DNA from: Cylicocyclus nassatus
Taxonomy: Eukaryota; Nematoda; Chromadorea; Rhabditida; Strongylidae
Assembly (NCBI GenBank): GCA_958299035.1
Contig: CATQJL010000316.1
Location: forward strand, 14,292,347-14,356,346
Reading direction: 5' to 3'
DNA length: 64,000 nt
The notes under the pieces are model-generated. The model had not been told where the DNA came from. It ran no database searches and saw only the letters and a program-made list of their open reading frames with translations. Shown here piece by piece: positions 12,601 to 22,382 of this stretch; positions within the stretch are counted from its first letter, which is position 1, and each line of letters begins with the position of its first letter. A program made the position numbers and the translations under genes.

Positions 12601-15600
12601 AACGCAGGGCGCCGAAACACACGTTAGCACTGGCGAACCAACAGTAACTGGATCAACGCAGGGCGCCGAAACACACGTTAGCACTGGCGAACCAACAGTA
12701 ACTGGATCAACGCAGGGCGCCGAAACACACGTTAGCACTGGCGAACCAACAGTAACTGGATCAACGCAGGGCGCCGAAACACACGTTAGCACTGGCGAAC
12801 CAACAGTAACTGGATCAACGCAGGGCGCCGAAACACACGTTAGCACTGGCGAACCAACAGTAACTGGATCAACGCAGGGCGCCGAAACACACGTTAGCAC
12901 TGGCGAACCAACAGTAACTGGATCAACGCAGGGCGCCGAAACACACGTTAGCACTGGCGAACCAACAGTAACTGGATCAACGCAGGGCGCCGAAACACAC
13001 GTTAGCACTGGCGAACCAACAGTAACTGGATCAACGCAGGGCGCCGAAACACACGTTAGCACTGGCGAACCAACAGTAACTGGATCAACGCAGGGCGCCG
13101 AAACACACGTTAGCACTGGCGAACCAACAGTAACTGGATCAACGCAGGGCGCCGAAACACACGTTAGCACTGGCGAACCAACAGTAACTGGATCAACGCA
13201 GGGCGCCGAAACACACGTTAGCACTGGCGAACCAACAGTAACTGGATCAACGCAGGGCGCCGAAACACACGTTAGCACTGGCGAACCAACAGTAACTGGA
13301 TCAACGCAGGGCGCCGAAACACACGTTAGCACTGGCGAACCAACAGTAACTGGATCAACGCAGGGCGCCGAAACACACGTTAGCACTGGCGAACCAACAG
13401 TAACTGGATCAACGCAGGGCGCCGAAACACACGTTAGCACTGGCGAACCAACAGTAACTGGATCAACGCAGGGCGCCGAAACACACGTTAGCACTGGCGA
13501 ACCAACAGTAACTGGATCAACACAGGGCGCCGAAACACACGTTAGCACTGGCGAACCAACAGTAACTGGATCAACACAGGGCGCCGAAACACACGTTAGC
13601 ACTGGCGAACCAACTGTAACTGGATCAACACAGGGCGCCGAAACACACGTTAGCACTGGCGAACCAACAGTAACTGGATCAACACAGGGCGCCGAAACAC
13701 ACGTTAGCACTGGCGAACCAACAGTAACTGGATCAACGCAGGGCGCCGAAACACACGTTAGCACTGGCGAACCAACAGTAACTGGATCAACGCAGGGCGC
13801 CGAAACACACGTTAGCACTGGCGAACCAACAGTAACTGGATCAACGCAGGGCGCCGAAACACACGTTAGCACTGGCGAACCAACAGTAACTGGATCAACG
13901 CAGGGCGCCGAAACACACGTTAGCACTGGCGAACCAACAGTAACTGGATCAACGCAGGGCGCCGAAACACACGTTAGCACTGGCGAACCAACCGTAACTG
14001 GATCAACGCAGGGCGCCGAAACACACGTTAGCACTGGCGAACCAACAGTAACTGGATCAACGCAGGGCGCCGAAACACACGTTAGCACTGGCGAACCAAC
14101 AGTAACTGGATCAACGCAGGGCGCCGAAACACACGTTAGCACTGGCGAACCAACAGTAACTGGATCAACGCAGGGCGCCGAAACACACGTTAGCACTGGC
14201 GAACCAACAGTAACTGGATCAACGCAGGGCGCCGAAACACACGTTAGCACTGGCGAACCAACAGTAACTGGATCAACGCAGGGCGCCGAAACACACGTTA
14301 GCACTGGCGAACCAACAGTAACTGGATCAACGCAGGGCGCCGAAACACACGTTAGCACTGGCGAACCAACAGTAACTGGATCAACGCAGGGCGCCGAAAC
14401 ACACGTTAGCACTGGCGAACCAACAGTAACTGGATCAACGCAGGGCGCCGAAACACACGTTAGCACTGGCGAACCAACAGTAACTGGATCAACGCAGGGC
14501 GCCGAAACACACGTTAGCACTGGCGAACCAACAGTAACTGGATCAACGCAGGGCGCCGAAACACACGTTAGCACTGGCGAACCAACAGTAACTGGATCAA
14601 CGCAGGGCGCCGAAACACACGTTAGCACTGGCGAACCAACAGTAACTGGATCAACGCAGGGCGCCGAAACACACGTTAGCACTGGCGAACCAACAGTAAC
14701 TGGATCAACGCAGGGCGCCGAAACACACGTTAGCACTGGCGAACCAACAGTAACTGGATCAACGCAGGGCGCCGAAACACACGTTAACACTGGCGAACCA
14801 ACTGTAACTGGATCAACGCAGGGCGCCGAAACACACGTTAGCACTGGCGAACCAACAGTAACTGGATCAACGCAGGGGGCCGAAACACACGTTAGCACTG
14901 GCGAACCAGCAGTAACTGGATCAACGCAGGGCGCCGAAACACACGTTAGCACTGGCGAACCAACAGTAACTGGATCAACGCAGGGCGCCGAAACACACGT
15001 TAGCACCCTCGAACCAGCAGTAACTGGATCAACGCAGGGCGCCGAAACACACGTTAGCACTGGCGAACCAACAGTAACTGGATCAACGCAGGGCGCCGAA
15101 ACACACGTTAGCACCCTCGAACCAACAGTAACTGGATCAACGCAGGGCGCCGAAACACACCTTAGCACTGGCGAACCAACAGTATCTGGATCAACGCCGG
15201 CCGCCGAAACACACGTTAGCACTGGCGAACCAACAGTAACTGGATCAACGCAGGGCGCCGAAACACACGTTAGCACTGGCGAAACAACAGTAACTGGATC
15301 AACGCAGGGCGCCGAAACACACGTTAGCACTGGCGAACCAACAGTAACTGGATCAACGCAGGGCGCCGAAACACACGTTAGCACTGGCGAACCAACAGTA
15401 ACTGGATCAACGCAGGGCGCCGAAACACACGTTAGCACTGGCGAACCAACAGTAACTGGATCAACGCAGGGCGCCGAAACACACATTAGCACTGGCGAAC
15501 CAACAGTAACTGGATCAACGCAGGGCGCCGAAACACACGTTAGCACTGGCGAACCAACAGTAACTGGATCAACGCAGGGCGCCGAAACACACGTTAGCAC

Positions 15601-15826
15601 TGGCGAACCAACAGTAACTGGATCAACGCAGGGGGCCGAAACACACGTTAGCACTGGCGAACCAACAGTAACTGGATCAACGCCGGCCGCCGAAACACAC
15701 GTTAGCACTGGCGAACCAACAGTAACTGGATCAACGCAGGGCGCCGAAACACACGTTAGCACTGGCGAACCAACAGTAACTACATCAACTGAATGCACCA
15801 CGACCACATCCGATGGAAAATGTTAG
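3603..15826 (+). CDS. Giant mucin-like membrane protein, multi-exon (5' end not found)
   Basis: I do not recognise an orthologue. Exons inferred from splice signals: 3603-3688, 3767-3877, 4367-4494, 4707-4891, 5085-5168, 5307-5344, 5447-5540, 5651-5877, 8892-15826. Every junction keeps the reading frame. Most introns have GT..TTTCAG or TTTTAG ends; the donor at 5345 (TTAA|GTCCAC) is weak. The second exon encodes one hydrophobic span (GLFLFVVIFGSALSVILTVAL) after a short polar N-terminus and before a lysine-rich stretch, which suggests a type II signal anchor with the rest outside the cell. About 320 further residues follow, including a Cys-rich piece (CNFTY..NFCFSTCG). Then comes a Thr/Ser-rich stem and 125 copies of the 18-residue unit GSTQGAETHVSTGEPTVT, ending TSDGKC and a stop. 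About 39% of the unit is Ser or Thr, typical of O-glycosylated mucins. The start codon and any upstream exon are missing. The function, perhaps surface coat or cuticle lining, is inference. Confidence 0.7.
4186..4353. mobile_element. Small MITE in a mucin-gene intron
   Basis: The left end (ACCCTATGATTCAACTGGCT then GCTGGAAGGCGGTGCTTTGTG) matches the reverse complement of the right end, so this is a terminal inverted repeat element of about 170 bp. A second copy lies at 41195-41339. It ends about 14 bp before the splice acceptor at 4366, leaving only the TTTTGTTTTAG tract between the MITE and the exon. Confidence 0.7.
5878..8891 (+). other. Long intron of the mucin gene
   Basis: This interval lies between the exon ending at 5877 (phase 1) and the giant exon starting at 8892, whose first two bases complete the split codon. 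It contains no convincing exon. Visible structures are an inverted repeat of 'cgctaaatgaatgatga' type near 8108-8182 and fragments near 7125 and 7485 resembling the arms of the mariner-type palindrome at 55128. A 204-bp GC-rich palindrome lies at its 3' end. An additional exon here cannot be excluded. Confidence 0.5.
8644..8847. repeat. 204-bp near-perfect GC-rich palindrome
   Basis: The left arm begins ATATCTGCTGCATGACGAAG and the right arm ends with its reverse complement. The arms are about 96 bp with a loop of roughly 10 bp around 8742-8751. The inner arms are dominated by GCGCGC and GTGCGCG steps, in sharp contrast to the AT-rich surroundings. No clear target duplication is seen. It ends 44 bp before the splice acceptor of the giant mucin exon. 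It is probably a MITE, and could form a cruciform or an RNA hairpin. Confidence 0.85.
9032..15781 (+). repeat. 125 tandem copies of a 54-bp coding minisatellite
   Basis: From the first GGA codon at 9032 to 15781 is 6750 bp, exactly 125 x 54. The unit encodes GSTQGAETHVSTGEPTVT and stays in frame throughout. The interior copies are nearly identical, differing mainly at silent sites (ACG/ACA, ACA/ACT/ACC before GTA, GGC/GGT). The last 1 kb is more diverged and includes amino-acid changes (a Leu-Glu-Pro variant at 15007 and 15115, Pro-Ala-Ala at 15195 and 15681). Homogeneous centre and diverged edges are what unequal exchange produces. A 32-unit (1728-bp) block is duplicated within the array. 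Confidence 0.97.
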
Positions 15827-16555
15827 CGCGCAGAACTTTTGAGTAACTACCTCGTTTCTTGTTCTTTAGTGAATTCCATGCAGCTGTGCTTATGCTACCC
15901 TAATTTCACGCGTACAAGGGATTTTTTCTAAGGGATTTTTTTCCATAGTCGACCAGCCAAAAAACGTCAAAAGACTTCGTCACTAAGCAACCCTATCTCT
16001 ATTGCTTAGAAAAATCATGCGGCGTGATTGCTTTTCAAAACACAATGATGCGGTTGTGCGGCTAGCTTAAAAAATCGGAAAAGTTTCCTCTTGTACCTTG
16101 AAATTAGTGTACTATATGATTTGTATTGAAAGTGCTTTGATTGCTTTGAATTCGTGCATATGGGAAGGTATAGCATTTCCATGGACACCCAACTTCTGTG
16201 AAAATGTTTTCGAATCTTCGCATCCATTTTCATTCAAATAATGATGTACTCATGCTTTCTCGATCAAGTTCTTGTTTTCTCTGATGTGTCATCCCCTTTT
16301 GACACGTACACTGAAGCATTGTCCAAAGAACTTCAAATAAATCTGATCGTTCACTTCTTTTATTGCAAATTTGGAAATTTCCGGTAATAAAAACTTGGTT
16401 CCATTTTTGAACTCGTGCATTAGTGCTAATGAAGGCAAAGTACAAAACAGGCTTGAGTTTCTGCCCAGCATCGAACGGCAAAAACCTCATAAACACACGC
16501 TACTAAATTTTACGTAGCTGTCGGTTTTCCAGCTGGGATTGGTTTGACGCTTTAA
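15827..16555. other. Downstream of mucin gene, no gene recognised
   Basis: This is AT-rich sequence after the mucin stop codon, presumably the 3' UTR and intergenic DNA. I found no clear AATAAA close to the stop and no splice-consistent exon. Confidence 0.5.
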
Positions 16556-16950
16556 AGGCAGTGGCTCGGGAAAATTGCAGCAGCCTTATGTGCCTCCTTG
16601 GCCTTCCGGATGCGTTTAGACCAGAGCTCTGTTTGAAATGTCAAAAAAGTGCCTTTTTAGGCGTTTTCCGGCCTTGGAGATTGCTGGGGAAGGTGGAGCG
16701 GAGATCCCTCCAAAAACAGTGACTGGCCGCAGGAGACTGTAAGACCACTCATTTTGGCAGCAATTGGCTGATTGGCCCAGGCAGCCGATCGCGACCCGGC
16801 GCGGAAATTTCCGTTCCAGCCTCCTCAGCAATCTCAAATGCGGGAAAATGCACTTTTTTGACTTTTCAAGCACAGTTCTGGTTTAAACGCAACCAGAAGA
16901 ACAAAGAGGAACAGAAAGCGCGCAGTTGCCAACTTCCCGAGCCACTGCCT
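16556..16950. mobile_element. MITE with AGGCAGTGGCTCGGGAA inverted ends
   Basis: Left end AGGCAGTGGCTCGGGAA at 16556 and right end TTCCCGAGCCACTGCCT at 16950 are perfect inverted repeats. Weaker inverted similarity continues inward. No ORF is visible. The flanking TTTAA/ATAAA could be a degenerate short target duplication, so I do not assign a superfamily. Confidence 0.75.
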
Positions 16951-16983
16951 ATAAAGCAGTTCTTTCCAAACGTGTGACCACCG

Positions 16984-17023
16984 GGTAATGTGTGCATTTT
17001 GATGGTAATGTGTGCATTTTGAT
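16984..17023 (+). repeat. 20-bp perfect tandem duplication
   Basis: Two adjacent identical copies of GGTAATGTGTGCATTTTGAT lie immediately upstream of the hAT MITE at 17040. Confidence 0.9.
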
Positions 17024-17039
17024 CAAATAAGGGCAGGAC

Positions 17040-17743
17040 CAGGGCCTGGCACGAGTCGGTTTCTAGGGTTTCTGAAAACGAAGTCTCCCCTGACTTTCGG
17101 AAATTTTACGAAGTCCCCTTTGACCTATTTGCTTACTAGTCTGAAAGAAAAAAACGTAAAATAAGACTGAAAATCCAGATTGGAGTGAATACCACGCATG
17201 CACAAGAGTTTGGCATTGGAGCGCGATATTTTACAAAGCGATTTATGAAGAAAAGAAGGCAAAAAACAAAGGAAAGGCAATGATATGAAAATGTCTTCAT
17301 GCTCAAGGATAGATTTTTGACCGGGGAATCTGTCCATGATAGAAAAATCCAGAACTTATGTGAAGTGACAGAAGTATATGCTGGTGGCCGTCTGGAGACG
17401 ATCTAATTCTGGAAAACGTATTACTTCACATAAGCTTTCAAACCTTTTTACATAGATCTTCTGCAAATAATTTTCTAAGCATACTGTTCAATTTTGGTGT
17501 CATATGCTTCTGTGTGCGCTGTGAACAAGCAATTTGTTTATTTTAGCCTTGCTTTCTAATCGCGCGCACTTTTACGCGATAGAGCATGTCAATCGTGTGA
17601 TAACCTGTCCGAAAAGCTTGTATTCGACTAAATGGTGCTTATTCTTGGTGCTGGGCCCCGACTCGTCAAAAACGACATCTCCTTTGCTTTTTGCTTCAAA
17701 AACGAAGTCCAGCCTGCTTCCAGACGACCTATGCTGGGCCCTG
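17040..17743. mobile_element. hAT-type MITE, CAGGGCC family, copy 1
   Basis: The ends are CAGGGCCTGGCA (left) and TGCTGGGCCCTG (right), flanked by a perfect 8-bp direct repeat GGCAGGAC at 17032-17039 and 17744-17751. Internal segments read 'gaaaacgaagtct' and 'aaaacgaagtcc' near the two ends. No transposase is present. The same family occurs at 61911-62601 and as a fragment at 31797. Confidence 0.88.
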
Positions 17744-17759
17744 GGCAGGACGTTCGATT

Positions 17760-18170
17760 GAGATGGCCTTCTTGGACGATATGCACAGCGTTTTGGAAAG
17801 CATAGAACGCTAATCCAAATCCGTTTATGGACGAGGAATTATGAGCGTTAATTGGAGCCATTCAATGCGCACCAAATAAAAAAGCTGTTGAATTTCCCAT
17901 CCCTTATGTTAAGCCGCCAAGTGTGAGTTTATTTTATCTGAGTGTACTTCGCATAAAGTGCTTCGATTATTACTGTTTTATTGAACAACTAAAAAGACTA
18001 TTACGTCAATTTTTATCTTACTTGCTCATTCATTTTTTACTCCATTAAACGCTCATAACTCCTCGTTTAGAATTGCTCTGCACATAAAGAGGACGAATTG
18101 GGATCGGCATTCTATGCCCTCCAAGATAGCATATATGTTGTTTTGAAGGGCCACTTCGACTTAAGCTTCC
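17760..18170. repeat. Imperfect inverted repeat, about 410 bp
   Basis: A left arm around 17762-17868, including 'gacgaggaattatgagcgtt', pairs imperfectly with a right arm around 18035-18170, including 'aacgctcataactcctcgt'. It is probably a degenerate MITE abutting the hAT copy. Confidence 0.6.
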
Positions 18171-18192
18171 TGTCCTTGTAAGACTGGCGCAG

Positions 18193-18288
18193 ATTTACTC
18201 GGTTAAGCGCTTAGCCGCTTCAAAATTGTTTAGTTCACTGATCTGATAAATCATGAAGCGGCTAAGCGGTTAATCGGATAAATCTGTA
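18193..18288. repeat. Palindrome of about 95 bp
   Basis: CAGATTTACTCGGTTAAGCG at the left pairs with the right end CGGTTAATCGGATAAATCTG. The inner stem is AGCCGCTTCA/TGAAGCGGCT. It could be a small MITE. Confidence 0.75.
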
Positions 18289-19150
18289 AACATCTGATTG
18301 CACCCATTACCCACTGCCGGATTAAAAGCAGGGTATTTCTTTATAAGGGCTTTACAGTGTTGCAGAACAAGCATCTGCGAAAAAATGAAAAATTTTCTCA
18401 TATGTTAGAAATCAGGATTTCATAGAAATTCTTGACTAGCGGCTGCAGTCGAACCCTATTTCGAAGATTTTTTCGAAGTTTTTAGGCATGGACGACACAT
18501 TTCAATCGAAAAAATCTCTTTCGTCCTTTCCCAAAAACAACACTTTCTGGACCACTACTACCCTGTCCTCTTTCTACTGAATGTAATTAATATTATTATG
18601 TGTTCCTACGTATCCGTCATCCTCTCGTGTGATAACATTCAAACGAACGGGTTGTCGATGTTGCTTGGAGGGCATGAACTAAGAGCTGATCCAGTCAGTG
18701 TCATTTGTGTTTTGTGCAAAGTGGTATAACAAATTTGCGTGCCACTGTTCGCTCATACAAGTGATTCAATGCCATTGCCTATCTTTGTAAAGCAATGAGT
18801 AACTGATTGCATTTATAGTACACCTACATAGAGTACAGCAAGAACAATTTTTTGTTTGGTTGATAAGATGAGAGCTAATCAATTGAAAACTTTGTGAAAT
18901 TTATGCAAATGCTAGTAGCTTTCATTGAGAGTTCACCAACTTGCACCAGCATCCTTGAAATCCCCTAAAGTTTTATTTCATCTTATTTTATTCACTGCAC
19001 TTAGGTGGAATGCACTTTGAAAATATTAGAGTCAATAAGTACAATAAATTTTGACACTGATTGTAAATGCAAAATTATACATTTGCTAAACTGCTGGAGT
19101 GGCATTACCATTGAATTGTATTTATCGTTGAGTCATTTGTTAATATGCGT

Positions 19151-20669
19151 TGTGCACACTATACATGCTAACTGACGAAAGAACTAGAACCTGCTCATTT
19201 CCAGTGATTGCTCCTTGTTTCCTTGTTTCTTTTCTTTTTGTTGGTTATATGTCAGTCAGTAGAACACATTTCTACACTTTGTTAGGCTAGAAAATGTTTT
19301 ACTGGAAAGTTACTAGTACGGGTGCCGTCGTTAGTGGGGCTTAGTGTGCAGTGTGTGTCTCACACACTCAGTCACAAATGACTCGAGGGTACTTTGTATG
19401 ACCGTTAATATCCTCTAGAGTTCTGCTAAAATGAGCAATGCAAGGGAAGGCGGGGGGGGGGGAGGGGGGGGGGGGGGGGGCACAGCGCTCCCTCTTTAGG
19501 TCAGAATTCGTCTTCAATTGTTACTCGTATCCAGTCGATCAGGAAACTGCTGTTATTCTCACGTGTTTGGAACCTGCACAAGATTACAGGATGTAAACCA
19601 CACTGCAACCATGCAATCGTTGTTGATTCATGTTGAATGCATGCCAGTATTTGTGCTTCGCTTGCCTCCTGAGCGATGCAGGAACCACATTGCTGAACAT
19701 TCACCATTACTTGCACTCACCAGGATGGATTCTGCGCAAAATCTCTAAGAGGCAGTCCTGTGATATACTACATCAGCCATCTTAGAAGCGATAAACTCTG
19801 GCATCGGACGACTGAATGCCAATGAGTTATGTGCACATGGTCCGGCACACAAAAATTTATGGAGTTTTTATAATTTCGCCGGTTACACTCTTCAAAGCGC
19901 GTACAGTCCTTTACATGAGTGAGTGTATTCATGTATCATAGTATGCATCACATTCTGCTCACTGCGAAGACGAAGAAGACAAACTGAGAGATTCAAATGG
20001 ATGTGCTTAGCTTCTGCGTAGAGAATGACAGTGATCATTCATATTTAAAGTTAAGATGAGAATGATTAAGAAGAAGTTTAGACTTTTCGTTCACTCAGCA
20101 ACGGGCCACAAACGCTCAACTCTTATGCGAATTATGCAAAACAGGACCAACGAAATTTCATGCGTCTAATATTGAGCACAGCTAGACTCATCTTTCCGGG
20201 ACTGCAGACAGAAAATTGAGTAACTTCATCGCTTGAAACTGAATGGCAGGGCAGTCACATTCAAACAGAGACTTAGACTGTCTGAAGAGAAAAATGCTGA
20301 CCAAAAAATGTGTCCTTATTTATGGAGTTTTTGCACGAGAGTGGTTCAAAAACAGTTTAGGCATTGCACAAGGGCGCTGTTCCATCACAGCTTGGATTTT
20401 TTTATATCAAAAATTACTCTAGAGCACTTTTATAACCTCGACCTTTGTAACTTAATATGTGAGATTGCACACTAAGCCCTATTAGCGACGACATTCATAC
20501 TAGTAAGTTCCCGGTAAAACATTTTCTAGCCTAACAAAGTGTAGAATTGTGTTCTACTGACCAACATATAATCGACTAAAACAAAAGAAACAAGGAAACG
20601 GGGAGAAATCACTGGGAATAAGCAGGCTTTAGTTTCACAGTTCGTCAGTTAGCGTGTACAGTGTGCACT
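19151..20669. repeat. Large inverted repeat with 200-bp arms
   Basis: The arm 19151-19350 is inverted relative to 20468-20669 (shared text such as TGTGCAC, CATTTTCTAGCCTAACAAAG and CGACGAC). The 1.1-kb interior contains a poly-G run at about 19451-19479 and no recognisable protein. It is probably a foldback transposon, but I could not define the ends or a target duplication. Confidence 0.7.
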
Positions 20670-20784
20670 ACTCTATTAAGTTAAATACTCTACGATATGT
20701 CTTCTTAAGCTTAACATCAAAAGTATGGTAATGTGTATGAAGAGCGAGGAAGTGTGATGGAAGAAGATGGAGGGAACCTTTTTT

Positions 20785-21124
20785 TGGTAAGACCAATTGG
20801 GTGGCACAACTATTTATTGGTGAATAGACGAACAGCGACTAGGCGATAACGGCGATAGTGACGACTCCAGAGCTTGGTATCCAGGCTCTTTTATACAGCC
20901 AAATTGGGCGTGTATAGCCTGGATGCCAACTTCTGGCAAGGAATGCTATCAATGCAGAAGAGTTTCGCCTACTTGAAAGTAGGCGCCGCCGAGTGCATTA
21001 TCAAGGGCCATGAGGGTGACCCGGCGGCTAAACAGGTGCATGGACAATCTACAACTTGTCCATGACAGAATGGATACATTTACATAAACGAAGAGAGTCG
21101 TTAATAATATTATAATTAACGACA
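20785..21124 (-). repeat. BEL-1 3' LTR
   Basis: On the coding strand it begins TGTCGTTAATT and ends GGTCTTACCA, with the TG..CA ends usual for LTRs. It has a TATAAAA box (20889-20895) and AATAAA (20813-20818). The first 28 bases on the coding strand form a near-perfect hairpin. It matches the 31094 copy base for base. Confidence 0.95.
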
Positions 21125-21407
21125 CTGGGGGCGGGGCGGAAGGAGTGCATGATGCACGTTATATAATTCTACTGTAGAATAGGAAGTGTATGAAATGTGT
21201 CAACAATGAAACTAGCGAACAAAATTTTATTAAGCTGACAAAATATGGAAATAAGGTATGAAATAGCACACGAAAAAAATTTTTTTTTCATTACGATAAT
21301 GGGTGATGGATGAGAACAAAAAAGGGTACCACAAAAAAAATTGTCTCAGAATGTTAATACATTAATGCAACAACCAAAAAATACAAGGTATGGAATGCAA
21401 AACCGAT

Positions 21408-22121
21408 CTACTGTGCAGGATTGGCATGAATGAAGTGGCATCTTTTGCAGATGCCCTTTTTCTTGTACACCTTGCGTACATGATCGGGTGGCATATGTTT
21501 CTTGGCACGGCATCGTGACGCAGGATGCCCCGCGACATAGCAAACATCACAATAGCGTGGGGTTTCCACGGGAGGACATCCATTGGGGGGTGCTGGTATC
21601 ATTGGAATTGGACGCTGCTTCTCCTCGACGATCTCGATTTTATTAGCCATTCCGTCCATCTGCTGGGTCAAAACGCGGAGCTTGTCCTCGATCCTGTTTA
21701 GGCGGTGCTCATTGCTCTTCTGATTGTCTTGTATGACATGGAACATGTCCATCACATCTTTGTTAGAGACGTAGCCCCGATGCTCTTGTGATAGCACTAA
21801 GGGACGCAGTGTCATCTTGGGTTTTGGGACGATCGCCGCACTTCTATCTGGAATGAGAACAGTTTCGAGCTTGGTAATTTTTACCTGGGGCTCTCCATTC
21901 TCTTCCTGGTTCATGGTAGGATTCGGGGATGTGGTTTTAGCTCTTCTCTTCTTCGGGGTGGATGCCAGACGTCTTGCGTTTTTGGACGGTCGTGGCTTCT
22001 TCACGATGATCGGCCTCGAGCTTGGGGAAGTCGTTTTGTGAGCAGCAAGCTGATCCATTTCCATGCCAATTGATAAGTCCAAAAGGTCCTCTTCATCAGA
22101 AACGTGGATTGGAGTAGCCAT
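21408..22121 (-). CDS. Extra BEL-1 ORF after env: coiled-coil, CCHC zinc-knuckle protein
   Basis: This is an intact ORF of about 237 residues from the ATG at 22121; an in-frame ATG at 22154 would add 11. I do not know a family for it. The N-terminus is acidic (SDEEDLLDLS). A Lys/Arg-rich stretch follows (VKKPRPSKNARR, PKKRRAK) that could be a nuclear localisation or nucleic-acid-binding segment. A middle segment of about 60 residues has heptad-like spacing (RLNRIEDKLRVLTQQMDGM). The C-terminus has a canonical CX2CX4HX4C zinc knuckle (CDVCYVAGHPASRC) and a second Cys pair (CKRC) just before the stop. It lies 262 bp after the end of env and 284 bp before the 3' LTR, on the element's coding strand. 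It could be a regulatory or RNA-binding accessory protein, or a duplicated gag-like nucleocapsid; both are inference. Confidence 0.7.
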   Translation of the reverse strand: MATPIHVSDEEDLLDLSIGMEMDQLAAHKTTSPSSRPIIVKKPRPSKNARRLASTPKKRRAKTTSPNPTMNQEENGEPQVKITKLETVLIPDRSAAIVPKPKMTLRPLVLSQEHRGYVSNKDVMDMFHVIQDNQKSNEHRLNRIEDKLRVLTQQMDGMANKIEIVEEKQRPIPMIPAPPNGCPPVETPRYCDVCYVAGHPASRCRAKKHMPPDHVRKVYKKKGICKRCHFIHANPAQ

Positions 22122-22382
22122 AGTTGTTGTGAGCAGTAGAAGTTGGGTGTGCATGGAAGTGATGCCTTTTTATACGAAGATGTGGTTCGACCTAGGCATC
22201 GTAAATTTGCCGGCGAGGTCTTTGGAGTGGTTCGACATTCTTTCTGGCAAAATGTCGCGGGACAGAATAATTGCTTTGTGCATCACCGCCTGTAATTAGG
22301 GGGACTGCCAAGCAGTGACGCCTGGGGGGGACTAGCGAGAGTGCAGATATGTACATGTGAGTGTGCTGCATAATGTTATGTC

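Noticed and set aside
9032..15781. CRISPR-like or satellite interpretation of the 54-bp array
   Set aside because: There are no spacers between units, the frame is kept over 125 units, and the organism is eukaryotic.
8857..15807. A 2316-codon open frame on the minus strand across the mucin array
   Set aside because: It is open only because the 54-bp unit is a multiple of three without stops. The plus-strand reading joins upstream exons in phase and has mucin composition; the minus-strand reading has no splice support.
19451..19479. Poly-G run as a possible G-quadruplex regulator
   Set aside because: Homopolymer runs of this kind also occur near 2060, 43715, 52511 and 60090. They look like ordinary unstable low-complexity DNA without gene context.
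20874..21065. 63-residue frame in each BEL-1 LTR
   Set aside because: It lies antisense to the element and is identical in both LTRs simply because the LTRs are identical.
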